From an uncultured Lachnospiraceae bacterium (GTDB lineage Bacteria > Bacillota_A > Clostridia > Lachnospirales > Lachnospiraceae): a stretch of 9,059 nt of DNA. Within the stretch, counting starts at the first letter, position 1. Each line of letters starts with the position of its first letter. The position numbers were made by a program, and so were the translations under genes. The notes under the pieces were generated by a model. That model was given only the letters and a program-made list of their open reading frames with translations, was not told where the DNA came from and did no database searches. The DNA lies in the NCBI GenBank assembly GCA_910587905.1, contig CAJUOF010000291.1, positions 1-9,059 of the forward strand. Reading direction: 5' to 3'. Of this stretch, positions 1 to 5,155 are shown in pieces.

Positions 1-116
1 GCATCCGGCGCACTGCCGCAGGCCAGGACGGACAGGGCGGCGGCCAAAATAAGGCTCAGCAAAAACGCCCGTTTACCGGTTCTTTCTCTCATAGGTCTTT
101 CGTGTGATCTTCTCAT
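1..116 (-). CDS. Lipoprotein, N-terminus only (runs off the window)
   Basis: Only the first 38 codons are present. They read as a lipoprotein signal peptide: a basic start (MRRSHERPMRERTGKR), a hydrophobic core (AFLLSLILAAALSVLA) and a lipobox-like V-L-A-C with Cys33 as the likely lipidated residue, followed by GSAPD. The mature protein should therefore be anchored to the outer face of the membrane; its function cannot be told. I chose the ATG at 116 because GGAGG lies 8 bases before it. A second in-frame ATG at 92 has only a poor site. With this start the gene overlaps the end of the preceding gene by 44 bp in another frame, which suggests the two are co-transcribed and perhaps translationally coupled. 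The signal peptide is clear; the identity is unknown. Confidence 0.7.
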   Translation of the reverse strand, partial: MRRSHERPMRERTGKRAFLLSLILAAALSVLACGSAPD

Positions 117-486
117 GTGAGGTTCCTCCAAACTCTTTGGTATCCGCAAGCTCCCAATTGCGGCTTAAATCGATATCCAGACAGGTATCTGCCGGATACG
201 CCCGGTTCCAGCAATAGACGACCAGGGTCTCCAGCCTGTCCTCATGGGGCCCCAGCGGAACGTTCTCCACAAAACAGTAACCGCCCCCGGGTGCGAGAGA
301 GAGAAACCCTTCCTCAACGACCACCCGGCCAGGGGCCTTCCGGAAAAGCTTTGACGAATATTCATTCATCCATATGTCCGCCCCGGCGGCGTCCAGCATG
401 TCCTTAAGGACCGCCTCGTCCCGGCTTTGCCTCCGGTGATTGAACAGCATGCCGTTATGATCGTCCACGCAGACAAATACCGTCAT
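73..486 (-). CDS. Conserved small protein of unknown function
   Basis: A 137-residue soluble protein with no signal peptide or membrane segment. I chose the ATG at 486, not the upstream ATG at 525, because GGAGGAGGG lies just before it and the protein then starts with a compact strand-like MTVFVCVDDHNGM. Visible conserved-looking blocks are DDHNGMLFNHRRQS (8-21), GGGYCFVEN (67-75) and YCWNRAYPAD (91-100). As I recall, similar proteins are widespread in Lachnospiraceae and some database entries name them 'ribonuclease Z'. I see no metallo-beta-lactamase HxHxDH signature, so that name is not supported here. The gene lies 42 bp after the GNAT gene and overlaps the following lipoprotein gene, so it probably belongs to one transcript. 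The function is unknown. Confidence 0.75.
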   Translation of the reverse strand: MTVFVCVDDHNGMLFNHRRQSRDEAVLKDMLDAAGADIWMNEYSSKLFRKAPGRVVVEEGFLSLAPGGGYCFVENVPLGPHEDRLETLVVYCWNRAYPADTCLDIDLSRNWELADTKEFGGTSHEKITRKTYERKNR

Positions 487-528
487 ATCCTGCCCTCCTC
501 CGAGGAATAATAGTTTTACATACATACT

Positions 529-1302
529 TTAGTTCAGCACATACACCATCTCATGCCACTTCTTCCCGCCCCATGAGGAATCTGCCTCCCCATAGTCCCG
601 GAAGCCAAACTTCTTATACATCTTAACCTTGTTGGAGAGACAGGTAAGGATGACAAACCTCCTGTTCCTGTCATTTTCCCGGCGGAGAAAATTGTATATC
701 ATCTCTCTGGCGATCCCCTGTTTTCTATATTCCGGCAAAACATCCACACCGAGGATCATCATATTCTTTCCCGAGGGCACATGAAGCTTTGGGTCTTTAT
801 AAAATTCATCTCTCAGGTTGATCTCGTCGGTGGACAGTCCATTGATGAACCCGACCATTTTCCCGGTTTCTCTGCTGACCGCCACCAGAAAGTTTTCAGG
901 GAACATCTGAACGCGCGCCTTCATGATCTCCGGCTTACAGGCTTCCTCCTGCGGGAAGCATATTGTTTCAATCAGAGCCACCTGTTCCGCCTCGTCGGTG
1001 CGGATCTCCCGAAATTCATAGGCCTCATAAAGCTCTTTGTCCGCCAGATTGTATTCCTGCAAGAGAGCCCTGGCCCTCGCCTTTCCGCTCTCTGTCAGAT
1101 AGGCATACTTCGAATAGCCCCTGGATGATCTCGGCTGAAAGATAAGCTCTTTCTGATCCAGCGCATTCAAAGCGTCAAAAGCATAATTTTTCCAGGCCAT
1201 CTCCATATATCTGCAAAATTCATCATCATCAGAAAATCTCGTCAGGTACATTAGCATCAAGGACAGCTCTTCAATCGCTTCCTCTCTCGTTTTCTTCCTC
1301 AT
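529..1302 (-). CDS. DUF6429-like / GNAT N-acetyltransferase fusion
   Basis: A 257-residue protein with two parts. Residues about 5-85 resemble the small DUF6429-type, winged-helix-like domain: a helical LMLMYLTRF, then AWKNYAFDALNALDQKELI, and YAYLTESGKARARALL near the end. Residues about 97-257 are a GCN5-related acetyltransferase. The ETICFPQEEAC segment is typical of aralkylamine-acetyltransferase-like members. The beta4/alpha3 acetyl-CoA loop reads VDVLPEYRKQGIARE (186-200), with R193, Q195, G196 and A198 where the family has R/Q-x-x-G-x-G/A. The C-terminal MYKKFGFRDYG is the usual GNAT motif B end. It should transfer an acetyl group from acetyl-CoA to an amine; the substrate is unknown. 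The N-terminal domain could bind DNA or a partner. The start is supported by GGAGGG 7 bases upstream. It is the first gene of the run. Confidence 0.85.
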   Translation of the reverse strand: MRKKTREEAIEELSLMLMYLTRFSDDDEFCRYMEMAWKNYAFDALNALDQKELIFQPRSSRGYSKYAYLTESGKARARALLQEYNLADKELYEAYEFREIRTDEAEQVALIETICFPQEEACKPEIMKARVQMFPENFLVAVSRETGKMVGFINGLSTDEINLRDEFYKDPKLHVPSGKNMMILGVDVLPEYRKQGIAREMIYNFLRRENDRNRRFVILTCLSNKVKMYKKFGFRDYGEADSSWGGKKWHEMVYVLN

Positions 1303-1330
1303 TTTTATCCCTCCGGGAAAACGAAAAAGT

Positions 1331-1389
1331 ATTCCACTTTATTCAGGATTCATCGGCGGCGGAGCGAAGATACTGCAGCAAAGCGGAAT
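1331..1389 (-). repeat. Inverted repeat in the leader of the GNAT gene
   Basis: Read on the minus strand, ATTCCGCTTT (1389-1380) can pair with AAAGTGGAAT (1340-1331), ten pairs with one G-U. It encloses a 39-base loop that is itself GC-rich. It lies between the promoter and the ribosome binding site, so it would be in the roughly 95-base 5' untranslated region. It could be an RNA structure or the two halves of an operator. No T-run follows, so it is not a terminator. Confidence 0.35.
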
Positions 1390-1403
1390 TCTTTTTTGTC
1401 ATT

Positions 1404-1432
1404 ATTATATATTACAGTATGACGGATTGCAA
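1404..1432 (-). promoter_or_regulatory. Sigma-A-type promoter of the GNAT operon
   Basis: On the minus strand, TTGCAA (1432-1427) and a perfect TATAAT (1409-1404) are separated by exactly 17 bases. Transcription would start near 1397 and give a leader of about 95 bases before the GNAT ATG at 1302. It serves all three minus-strand genes to the left. Confidence 0.7.
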
Positions 1433-1579
1433 TACGATATACAAGACCGGAAGGAATTGGGAGTCAACACGGATACACCGTATGGATGGAATCGGCGTGC
1501 AAAAGACACCCGGCCGGATCTGGGTCCGGGAACCCAAACGGCGGCGCCGTAAAAAGGAAACTCGTATAGCATTCGTTAA
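1433..1579. other. Intergenic stretch without a recognisable gene
   Basis: No reading frame here has both a ribosome binding site and a recognisable product. The stretch is GC-rich around 1508-1548 and holds a short inverted repeat (TGGGT/ACCCA, about 1521-1536). It lies just past the stop of the transposase stub, so it may include the outer end of the old insertion element, but I cannot identify a terminal inverted repeat or target duplication with confidence. Confidence 0.4.
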
Positions 1580-1803
1580 TTAACCGGACTTTTTTATTGG
1601 CAATGTATCAACGATAACTTCTTCGGATACATCAATATCGTCCAGATTATACTTCCAATGAATAACAACGGATTCTTCATTAACCTCATCGAAATACCGA
1701 TAAATCCGTTCTGACAGTTCTTCTTTGGAATTGACACGAATCCCTCTAAGCATCTGCTTGGTCATCTTACTGAAGAATCCTTCAGCCATGTTGAGCTCTG
1801 AAT
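1580..1803 (-). pseudogene. IS630-family transposase, C-terminal remnant
   Basis: The minus-strand frame encodes SELNMAEGFFSKMTKQM, then LRGIRVNSKEELSERIYRYF and VVIHWKYNLDDID. This matches the C-terminal end of IS630-type transposases: the region after the last catalytic acidic residue, with the S-x-LN-x-xE-xFFSKMT-x-Q block and the HWxYxxDxI tail. Only about 74 codons survive; the catalytic domain and the N-terminal HTH are missing. The frame stays open to 1873, but residues coded beyond about 1803 do not resemble a transposase and lie opposite another gene fragment, so the junction is near 1803-1815. The intact family protein is several times longer, so this stub cannot be active. Confidence 0.75.
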
Positions 1804-1814
1804 TGCATTCAAAT

Positions 1815-1967
1815 TTAGCCCGTTTGCTTGACGATCCGGAACATGGAGTATCTATGCGTAAGCTTAGTACCAAATTAGGATATTCCAGCAGCTACATTCA
1901 AAAGATCGTTGATCGGAAAAAGTGCCTCACTCTCGATCCCTTATATCATTACACGAAAATAGCGTGA
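1815..1967 (+). pseudogene. XRE-like helix-turn-helix regulator fragment
   Basis: The plus-strand frame encodes LARLLDDPEHGVSMRKLSTK, then LGYSSSYIQKIVDRKKCLTL and DPLY. This looks like the helix-turn-helix of a small XRE-type repressor: helix 2 SMRKLSTKLG, a turn, then recognition helix SSSYIQKIV, followed by the usual 'LPSLxxLY' segment. The frame ends at a TGA soon after, where the family would continue into another helix. To the left it runs into transposase sequence of the opposite strand with no start codon or ribosome binding site of its own. I read it as the surviving middle of a gene truncated by the insertion element or by later deletion. Confidence 0.6.
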
Positions 1968-1984
1968 AGATAGATACCCAAACG

Positions 1985-2034
1985 GCAAAAAGGAAGCTGC
2001 CGCTTCACGATTTTTTAATCGTTAAAGCGGCAGC
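1985..2034 (-). terminator. Intrinsic terminator of the small lipoprotein gene
   Basis: On the minus strand a ten-pair stem (GCTGCCGCTT at 2034-2025 with AAGCGGCAGC at 2005-1996) continues, after a small bulge, into a six-pair stem (ACGATT/AATCGT) closed by a four-base loop. It is followed by a TTCCTTTTT tract. It lies 17 bases after the stop of the 2052-2390 gene. Confidence 0.85.
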
Positions 2035-2051
2035 CCCATTTGTCAGTCTTC

Positions 2052-2390
2052 TTACTCCGTCGCATCTTCAAGGCCCCGGCTCAGATCATTCCCCATATCA
2101 TCCATAGCCTTGCTCACGTCATCACCTACGTCGTCCAACACGCCTCCGGTGCCGTTTGTCCCAGCCCCGCTCGTAGCACTTGTGCTGTTCTCGCTCCCGC
2201 TTGTCTCGGCACCAGTCTGTCCGTTGTTCTTGTCTGTCGTGCCGCCGGTTCCATTACTGGAAGACTCATGAGTCTCTGCCCCATTGCTGGTTTCCGCATT
2301 GTCTTTTTTCCCGTTTCCGCAACCGGAAAGGCACAGGCAAACGGCGAGCAGAAGAAACGCCGTCACCACTGAAAAACGTTTTGTTTTCAT
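2052..2390 (-). CDS. Small lipoprotein with low-complexity linker
   Basis: A 112-residue protein. Residues 1-23 are a lipoprotein signal peptide (MKTKRFSV, hydrophobic core, L-S-G) with Cys24 as the lipidation site. Residues about 30-82 are a low-complexity linker rich in Ser, Thr, Gly, Asn and Glu. The C-terminal 30 residues form an acidic, probably helical segment with a repeated D-D-V-G/S pattern (VLDDVGDDVSKAMDDMGNDL). It is probably exported and held on the outer membrane face with the acidic tail displayed. No enzyme motif is visible. AAGGAG lies 8 bases before the ATG. It stands alone, with a terminator directly after it. Small lipoproteins with such D-rich tails occur in Lachnospiraceae, to my knowledge without an assigned function. 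Confidence 0.8.
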   Translation of the reverse strand: MKTKRFSVVTAFLLLAVCLCLSGCGNGKKDNAETSNGAETHESSSNGTGGTTDKNNGQTGAETSGSENSTSATSGAGTNGTGGVLDDVGDDVSKAMDDMGNDLSRGLEDATE

Positions 2391-2456
2391 TGTTTTCTCT
2401 CCTTCTTACACATATTAGACCGTGAGAGACGGCACTTTCATCTCCCGCAGTTTCTA

Positions 2457-2485
2457 CTTATAATATGCGCAGGAAGGTCAAAAAC
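2457..2485 (-). promoter_or_regulatory. Weak candidate promoter of the small lipoprotein gene
   Basis: On the minus strand TATAAG (2462-2457) is a good -10 match, but at 17 bases upstream there is only GTTTTT. A better TTGAC lies too close (13 bases). The AT-rich context after dapB suggests a promoter in this area, but the exact elements are uncertain. Confidence 0.25.
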
Positions 2486-2510
2486 TACTGTTCCACTTTT
2501 TTCCAGTTTT

Positions 2511-3266
2511 TTAGCCGATCACATCGCTCATGTCATAGAAGCCCGGAGCCTTTCCTGCCAAGAATTTTGCCGCCTCAATAGCCCCCTTAGCAAACACAGC
2601 CTTGGAGTATGCCGTATGTTTGAACTCAATGACCTCGTCCGTTCCGGCGAAGATCACCTCATGTTCTCCGACAATATTTCCGCCACGGACAGCGCTGATG
2701 CCGATCTCCATCCGCTCCCGCTTCGCCCTTGTTTTAGACCGATCGTATTGATAGGAATAGGCATGGTTCAGCGCCTCGTTCATAGAATCTGCCAGGGCCA
2801 GGGCCGTACCGCTGGGAGCATCCACCTTTTGGTTGTGATGCCGTTCCACGATCTCCATATCAAAGCCAGCCGGCGCCAGCGTAAGCGCCGCCTCTTTCAA
2901 AAGCTTCAAAAGCATATTGATGCCCAGGGACATGTTCGCCGATTTGAGTACCGCCACAGAAGCAGAGGCTCTCTTTACCTTTTCCACCTGCTCCACGGAA
3001 AGACCGGTGGTACAGATCACCCCGGGAATCTGCCTGCTCACCATATGCTCAAGCAAACCGTCGATGGCCTTCGCGGAGCAGAAATCAATGATAACATCTG
3101 CCTCCACATCGCAGTCTGCCAGCGAAGAAAAGACCGGGTACGTATTTTTTATATGATTTGACAGATCGATTCCCGCCACGATCTCAAGCTCCGCATCCTC
3201 GGCCGCCAGTCCCGTAATCACCTGTCCCATGTGGCCGTTACAGCCATGCATAATCGCCCGTATCAT
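2511..3266 (-). CDS. dapB: 4-hydroxy-tetrahydrodipicolinate reductase DapB
   Basis: A cytosolic NAD(P)H-dependent enzyme of the lysine/diaminopimelate pathway; it reduces the product of DapA to tetrahydrodipicolinate. The protein is 251 residues, the normal length. The nucleotide-binding loop is GCNGHMGQ (8-15). The substrate and catalytic signature is ERHHNQKVDAPSGTAL (141-156), with the His143/His144 pair, Lys147 and the DAPSGT loop. GEHEVIF (200-206) is also typical. I chose the ATG at 3266, not 3314: family members start with M-I-R-x-I-M-H-G-C-N-G, and the extra 16 residues (AQRRIGEYTRGECER) look like read-through of the upstream spacer. The ribosome site is not ideal (AGGAG 11 bases away, AAAGG directly at the ATG). 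It lies 51 bp after dapA and should share its riboswitch-controlled transcript. No clear strong terminator follows. Confidence 0.97.
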   Translation of the reverse strand: MIRAIMHGCNGHMGQVITGLAAEDAELEIVAGIDLSNHIKNTYPVFSSLADCDVEADVIIDFCSAKAIDGLLEHMVSRQIPGVICTTGLSVEQVEKVKRASASVAVLKSANMSLGINMLLKLLKEAALTLAPAGFDMEIVERHHNQKVDAPSGTALALADSMNEALNHAYSYQYDRSKTRAKRERMEIGISAVRGGNIVGEHEVIFAGTDEVIEFKHTAYSKAVFAKGAIEAAKFLAGKAPGFYDMSDVIG

Positions 3267-3317
3267 CCTTTCACACTCTCCTCTCGTATACTCTCCGATT
3301 CTCCTCTGTGCCAAAAA

Positions 3318-4208
3318 CTATGCCAGCTTCAGCCCATAATCCGCCATAGCCTTCTTCAATCGCTCCACATTCTGAGGCTCCATGGGAGACAAGGGCCCCC
3401 GCAGAGGTCCGCATTCCTTCCCCATCAGGTTCATGGCCGTCTTGACCGGAATCGGGTTTACCTCGCAAAACAGTGCATCGATCAGCTCGATCGCTTCCAA
3501 CTGCAGCCTTCTGCTCTCTGCCACATCCCCATTCAGATAGGTCATCACCATGTCATGGGTCTGCTTGGGCGCCACGTTGGAAAGCACGGAGATCACGCCA
3601 ATTCCCCCCAGAGAGAGGATCGGCACTACCTGGTCGTCATTTCCGGAGTAAATGTCGATGCAGCCGTCGGCGAGCTGTGCAAGCTTCGCGATCTGAGAAA
3701 TATTTCCGCTCGCCTCCTTAATCCCCACAATATTGGGAACATTTTTCGCCAGGAAAACGGCTGTCTCCGGAAGAATGTTGCAACCAGTCCGGCTGGGTAC
3801 ATTGTACAGAATGATAGGCAGCTTCACCGCCTCTGCCACCGCTGTAAAGTGGGCAATCAGCCCCTTCTGTGTTGCCTTGTTGTAATAAGGCGTCACCTGC
3901 AGCAGCGCATCTGCCCCCCTCTTCTCGGCCTCCACGGAAAGATAGACTGCCGTCTCCGTGCTGTTGGAGCCGGTGCCTGCAATCACCGGAAGCCGTCCAT
4001 TCACCACCTTCACCGCGTGGCCGATCACGTCCAGATGCTCCTCGTGACTCAGGGTGGACGCTTCTCCTGTCGTTCCGCAAATGATAATGCTGTCTGTTCC
4101 CGCCGCAATCTGCTCCTCGAGAAGCTCCGTCAGCTTATCATAATTTACAGTTCCATCCTCAAAAAACGGAGTGACAATCGCCACACCTGCACCTTCAAAT
4201 ACTGCCAT
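3318..4208 (-). CDS. dapA: 4-hydroxy-tetrahydrodipicolinate synthase DapA
   Basis: It condenses pyruvate with aspartate semialdehyde, the first committed step to diaminopimelate and lysine, in the cytosol. The 296-residue protein is full length. The (beta/alpha)8 family signatures are intact: GTTGEASTL (45-53) with the catalytic-relay Thr46, YNVPSRTG (135-142) with Tyr135 and the substrate-binding Arg140, and GIKEASG (162-168) with the Schiff-base Lys164. These correspond to Thr44, Tyr133, Arg138 and Lys161 of the E. coli enzyme. The start has an excellent AAAGGAGG 8 bases before the ATG. That site begins directly after the T-run of the leader terminator. The gene is regulated by the lysine riboswitch upstream and is followed by dapB. 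Confidence 0.98.
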   Translation of the reverse strand: MAVFEGAGVAIVTPFFEDGTVNYDKLTELLEEQIAAGTDSIIICGTTGEASTLSHEEHLDVIGHAVKVVNGRLPVIAGTGSNSTETAVYLSVEAEKRGADALLQVTPYYNKATQKGLIAHFTAVAEAVKLPIILYNVPSRTGCNILPETAVFLAKNVPNIVGIKEASGNISQIAKLAQLADGCIDIYSGNDDQVVPILSLGGIGVISVLSNVAPKQTHDMVMTYLNGDVAESRRLQLEAIELIDALFCEVNPIPVKTAMNLMGKECGPLRGPLSPMEPQNVERLKKAMADYGLKLA

Positions 4209-4229
4209 TTCTTTTTCCTCCTTTTTTCG

Positions 4230-4260
4230 AAAAAAAGCTGGCCCCGGAGGCCAGCTTTTT
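4230..4260 (-). terminator. Riboswitch-controlled terminator in the dapA leader
   Basis: On the minus strand AAAAAGCTGGCC pairs perfectly with GGCCAGCTTTTT (twelve pairs, five-base loop TCCGG) and is followed by an unbroken run of seven T. It stands about 40 bases after the riboswitch core and just before the dapA ribosome binding site, so it acts as an attenuator: transcription should stop here when lysine is bound. Directly after it lies a perfect TTTTTTCGAAAAAA palindrome that lets the T-run pair with the purine-rich bases before the ribosome binding site. Confidence 0.92.
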
Positions 4261-4299
4261 GAATCTCACAACGGCACCTGCTCTGCAGGCAAGTACCGA

Positions 4300-4480
4300 A
4301 CCATTCATTAAGTAGCGCTCCATCCCACGGGATGACAGTCATATGATTCTTCACCATATGCCCAGGAACTCCTATTCAGGCTATTCGTCCCTTCGGCGTC
4401 TTCCCCTTTCCTCCGTCTTCCTCTATGCCTGTACATATCATCCGGAATACTGATGAAAAACGCAACCTCTACATTGGTTA
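4300..4480 (-). ncRNA. Lysine riboswitch (L box) upstream of dapA
   Basis: The minus strand carries, in the right order, the conserved blocks of the lysine riboswitch. First AGAGGTTGCG (near 4470-4461), then ATCAGTA (near 4455-4449), the AGGGGAAGACGCCGAAGGG core (near 4407-4389), CTGGG, a CATATG...CATATG hairpin leading to ACTGTC, and finally GGAGCGCTACTT (near 4321-4310). GTAG at the 5' edge pairs with CTAC at the 3' edge, and AACCA with TGGTT outside it, closing P1. A small hairpin (CCTGC-AGA-GCAGG) lies between the aptamer and the terminator. The RNA senses free lysine and, with the terminator that follows, turns off dapA and dapB. The boundaries are approximate. Confidence 0.95.
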
Positions 4481-4496
4481 TTTAATTCTTTCGGAC

Positions 4497-4525
4497 ATCA
4501 TAGCACGATTATCTCGTGTTGTCAA
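4497..4525 (-). promoter_or_regulatory. Promoter of the dapA-dapB operon
   Basis: On the minus strand a perfect TTGACA (4525-4520) and TATGAT (4502-4497) are separated by 17 bases. Transcription would begin near 4490, a few bases before the riboswitch. The spacer contains an inverted repeat, CACGA-GATAA-TCGTG, which could be an operator. Confidence 0.85.
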
Positions 4526-4534
4526 CCGTCCGTT

Positions 4535-4558
4535 TAAAAAGATTTCTGCGCAGAATTC
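4535..4558 (-). terminator. Possible weak terminator after the cobO-like gene
   Basis: On the minus strand GAATTCTGCGCAGAAATC (4558-4541) folds around the palindrome TTCTGCGCAGAA, with one A-A mismatch lower in the stem, and is followed by CTTTTT. It begins at the last base of the cobO-like gene's stop codon and lies just before the dapA promoter, where a terminator would be expected. The stem is short. Confidence 0.4.
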
Positions 4559-5049
4559 TAGTCTTTCACCTCCACCGAATCGATCTTTGAGATCCGGTCC
4601 ACATAGGAGGCAAGTTCCTCCGGAAAGACAATTCCCGTCATAATGACATCCACATCCTCCGATCTGGCCTCTAAAAGCTTCACAATATCGGCAGCCGAGA
4701 TGATCCCACAATCTACCAATCCCAGAATCTCATCCAGTATCAGAATGTCACAGCCACGGGTGGAGAGCACTTTCTTGGCAAAATTCACGCCGTTTTGCAT
4801 GTTCGCCGCCTCTTCCTGCCGCTCCTCCTCACTCAGGTCACAGTAATGTTTTTCTGATTTTTCAAAGGAAAATACTTTAATCTCAGGCTCCAGACGCCTG
4901 CTCATCTCATTTTCCTCATTTTTTCCCTTCAGGAACTGGATGATCACGATGTTCTTGTTGCGTCCGACTGCCTCAACCGCCAGCCCTATGGCACATGCGC
5001 TTTTCCCACGGCCCTCCCCGCACAACACCTGAACAATTCCTTTTCTCAT
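4558..5049 (-). CDS. cobO: Corrinoid adenosyltransferase-like protein (CobO/BtuR family)
   Basis: A 163-residue cytosolic P-loop protein. It has the CobA/CobO/BtuR layout: GIVQVLCGEGRGKSACAIGL with the P-loop at residues 11-18 (family: G-x-GKGKT/S), VIIQFLKG (35-42), the Walker B-like DILILDEILGLVDCGII (101-117), and IMTGIVFPEEL (136-146), where the family has 'TGR-x-x-P-x-x-L'. Family members transfer the adenosyl group of ATP to cob(I)alamin or its precursors. This copy is somewhat shorter than BtuR (about 196 residues), has Arg in place of the second family Lys in the loop, and lacks an obvious ADLVTEM-like end (it reads VDRISKIDSVEV). GGAGG lies 7 bases before the ATG. No other cobalamin genes are near. 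The family is clear; the substrate, or even adenosyltransferase activity, is less sure. Confidence 0.85.
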   Translation of the reverse strand: MRKGIVQVLCGEGRGKSACAIGLAVEAVGRNKNIVIIQFLKGKNEENEMSRRLEPEIKVFSFEKSEKHYCDLSEEERQEEAANMQNGVNFAKKVLSTRGCDILILDEILGLVDCGIISAADIVKLLEARSEDVDVIMTGIVFPEELASYVDRISKIDSVEVKD

Positions 5050-5084
5050 GGCCGTCCTCCAGGTTCTACCACGTATTTCCTGCT

Positions 5085-5113
5085 ATTCTACCACCGTTTC
5101 CCAAATATTGCAA
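5085..5113 (-). promoter_or_regulatory. Promoter of the cobO-like gene
   Basis: On the minus strand TTGCAA (5113-5108), a 17-base spacer ending in TGG, and TAGAAT (5090-5085) form a promoter with an extended -10 (TGG directly before TAGAAT). The same TTGCAA -35 is used at 1427-1432. The start point would be near 5078, about 30 bases before the ATG. Confidence 0.6.
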
Positions 5114-5155
5114 CTTTTATTCTGTCTGCCCGGCTCCATCGTTCCATCTGCCGCT

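Noticed and set aside
2475..2516. An intrinsic terminator directly after dapB (AAAAACT/AGTTTTT)
   Set aside because: The stem is all but one pair A-T with an 18-base loop, too weak to call a terminator with confidence.
3231..4262. A 343-codon open frame on the plus strand opposite dapA and dapB
   Set aside because: It is antisense to two certain genes with intact catalytic residues, is rich in His, Arg and Leu as antisense shadows often are, and resembles no family I know.
4262..4440. A T-box leader upstream of dapA
   Set aside because: The conserved T-box motif AGGGTGGNACCGCG is not present, while the lysine riboswitch blocks are complete.
4230..5049. A functional link between lysine sensing and the corrinoid adenosyltransferase-like gene (for example through cobalamin-dependent lysine aminomutase)
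   Set aside because: The cobO-like gene has its own promoter upstream of the riboswitch and is not controlled by it; no aminomutase gene is in the window.
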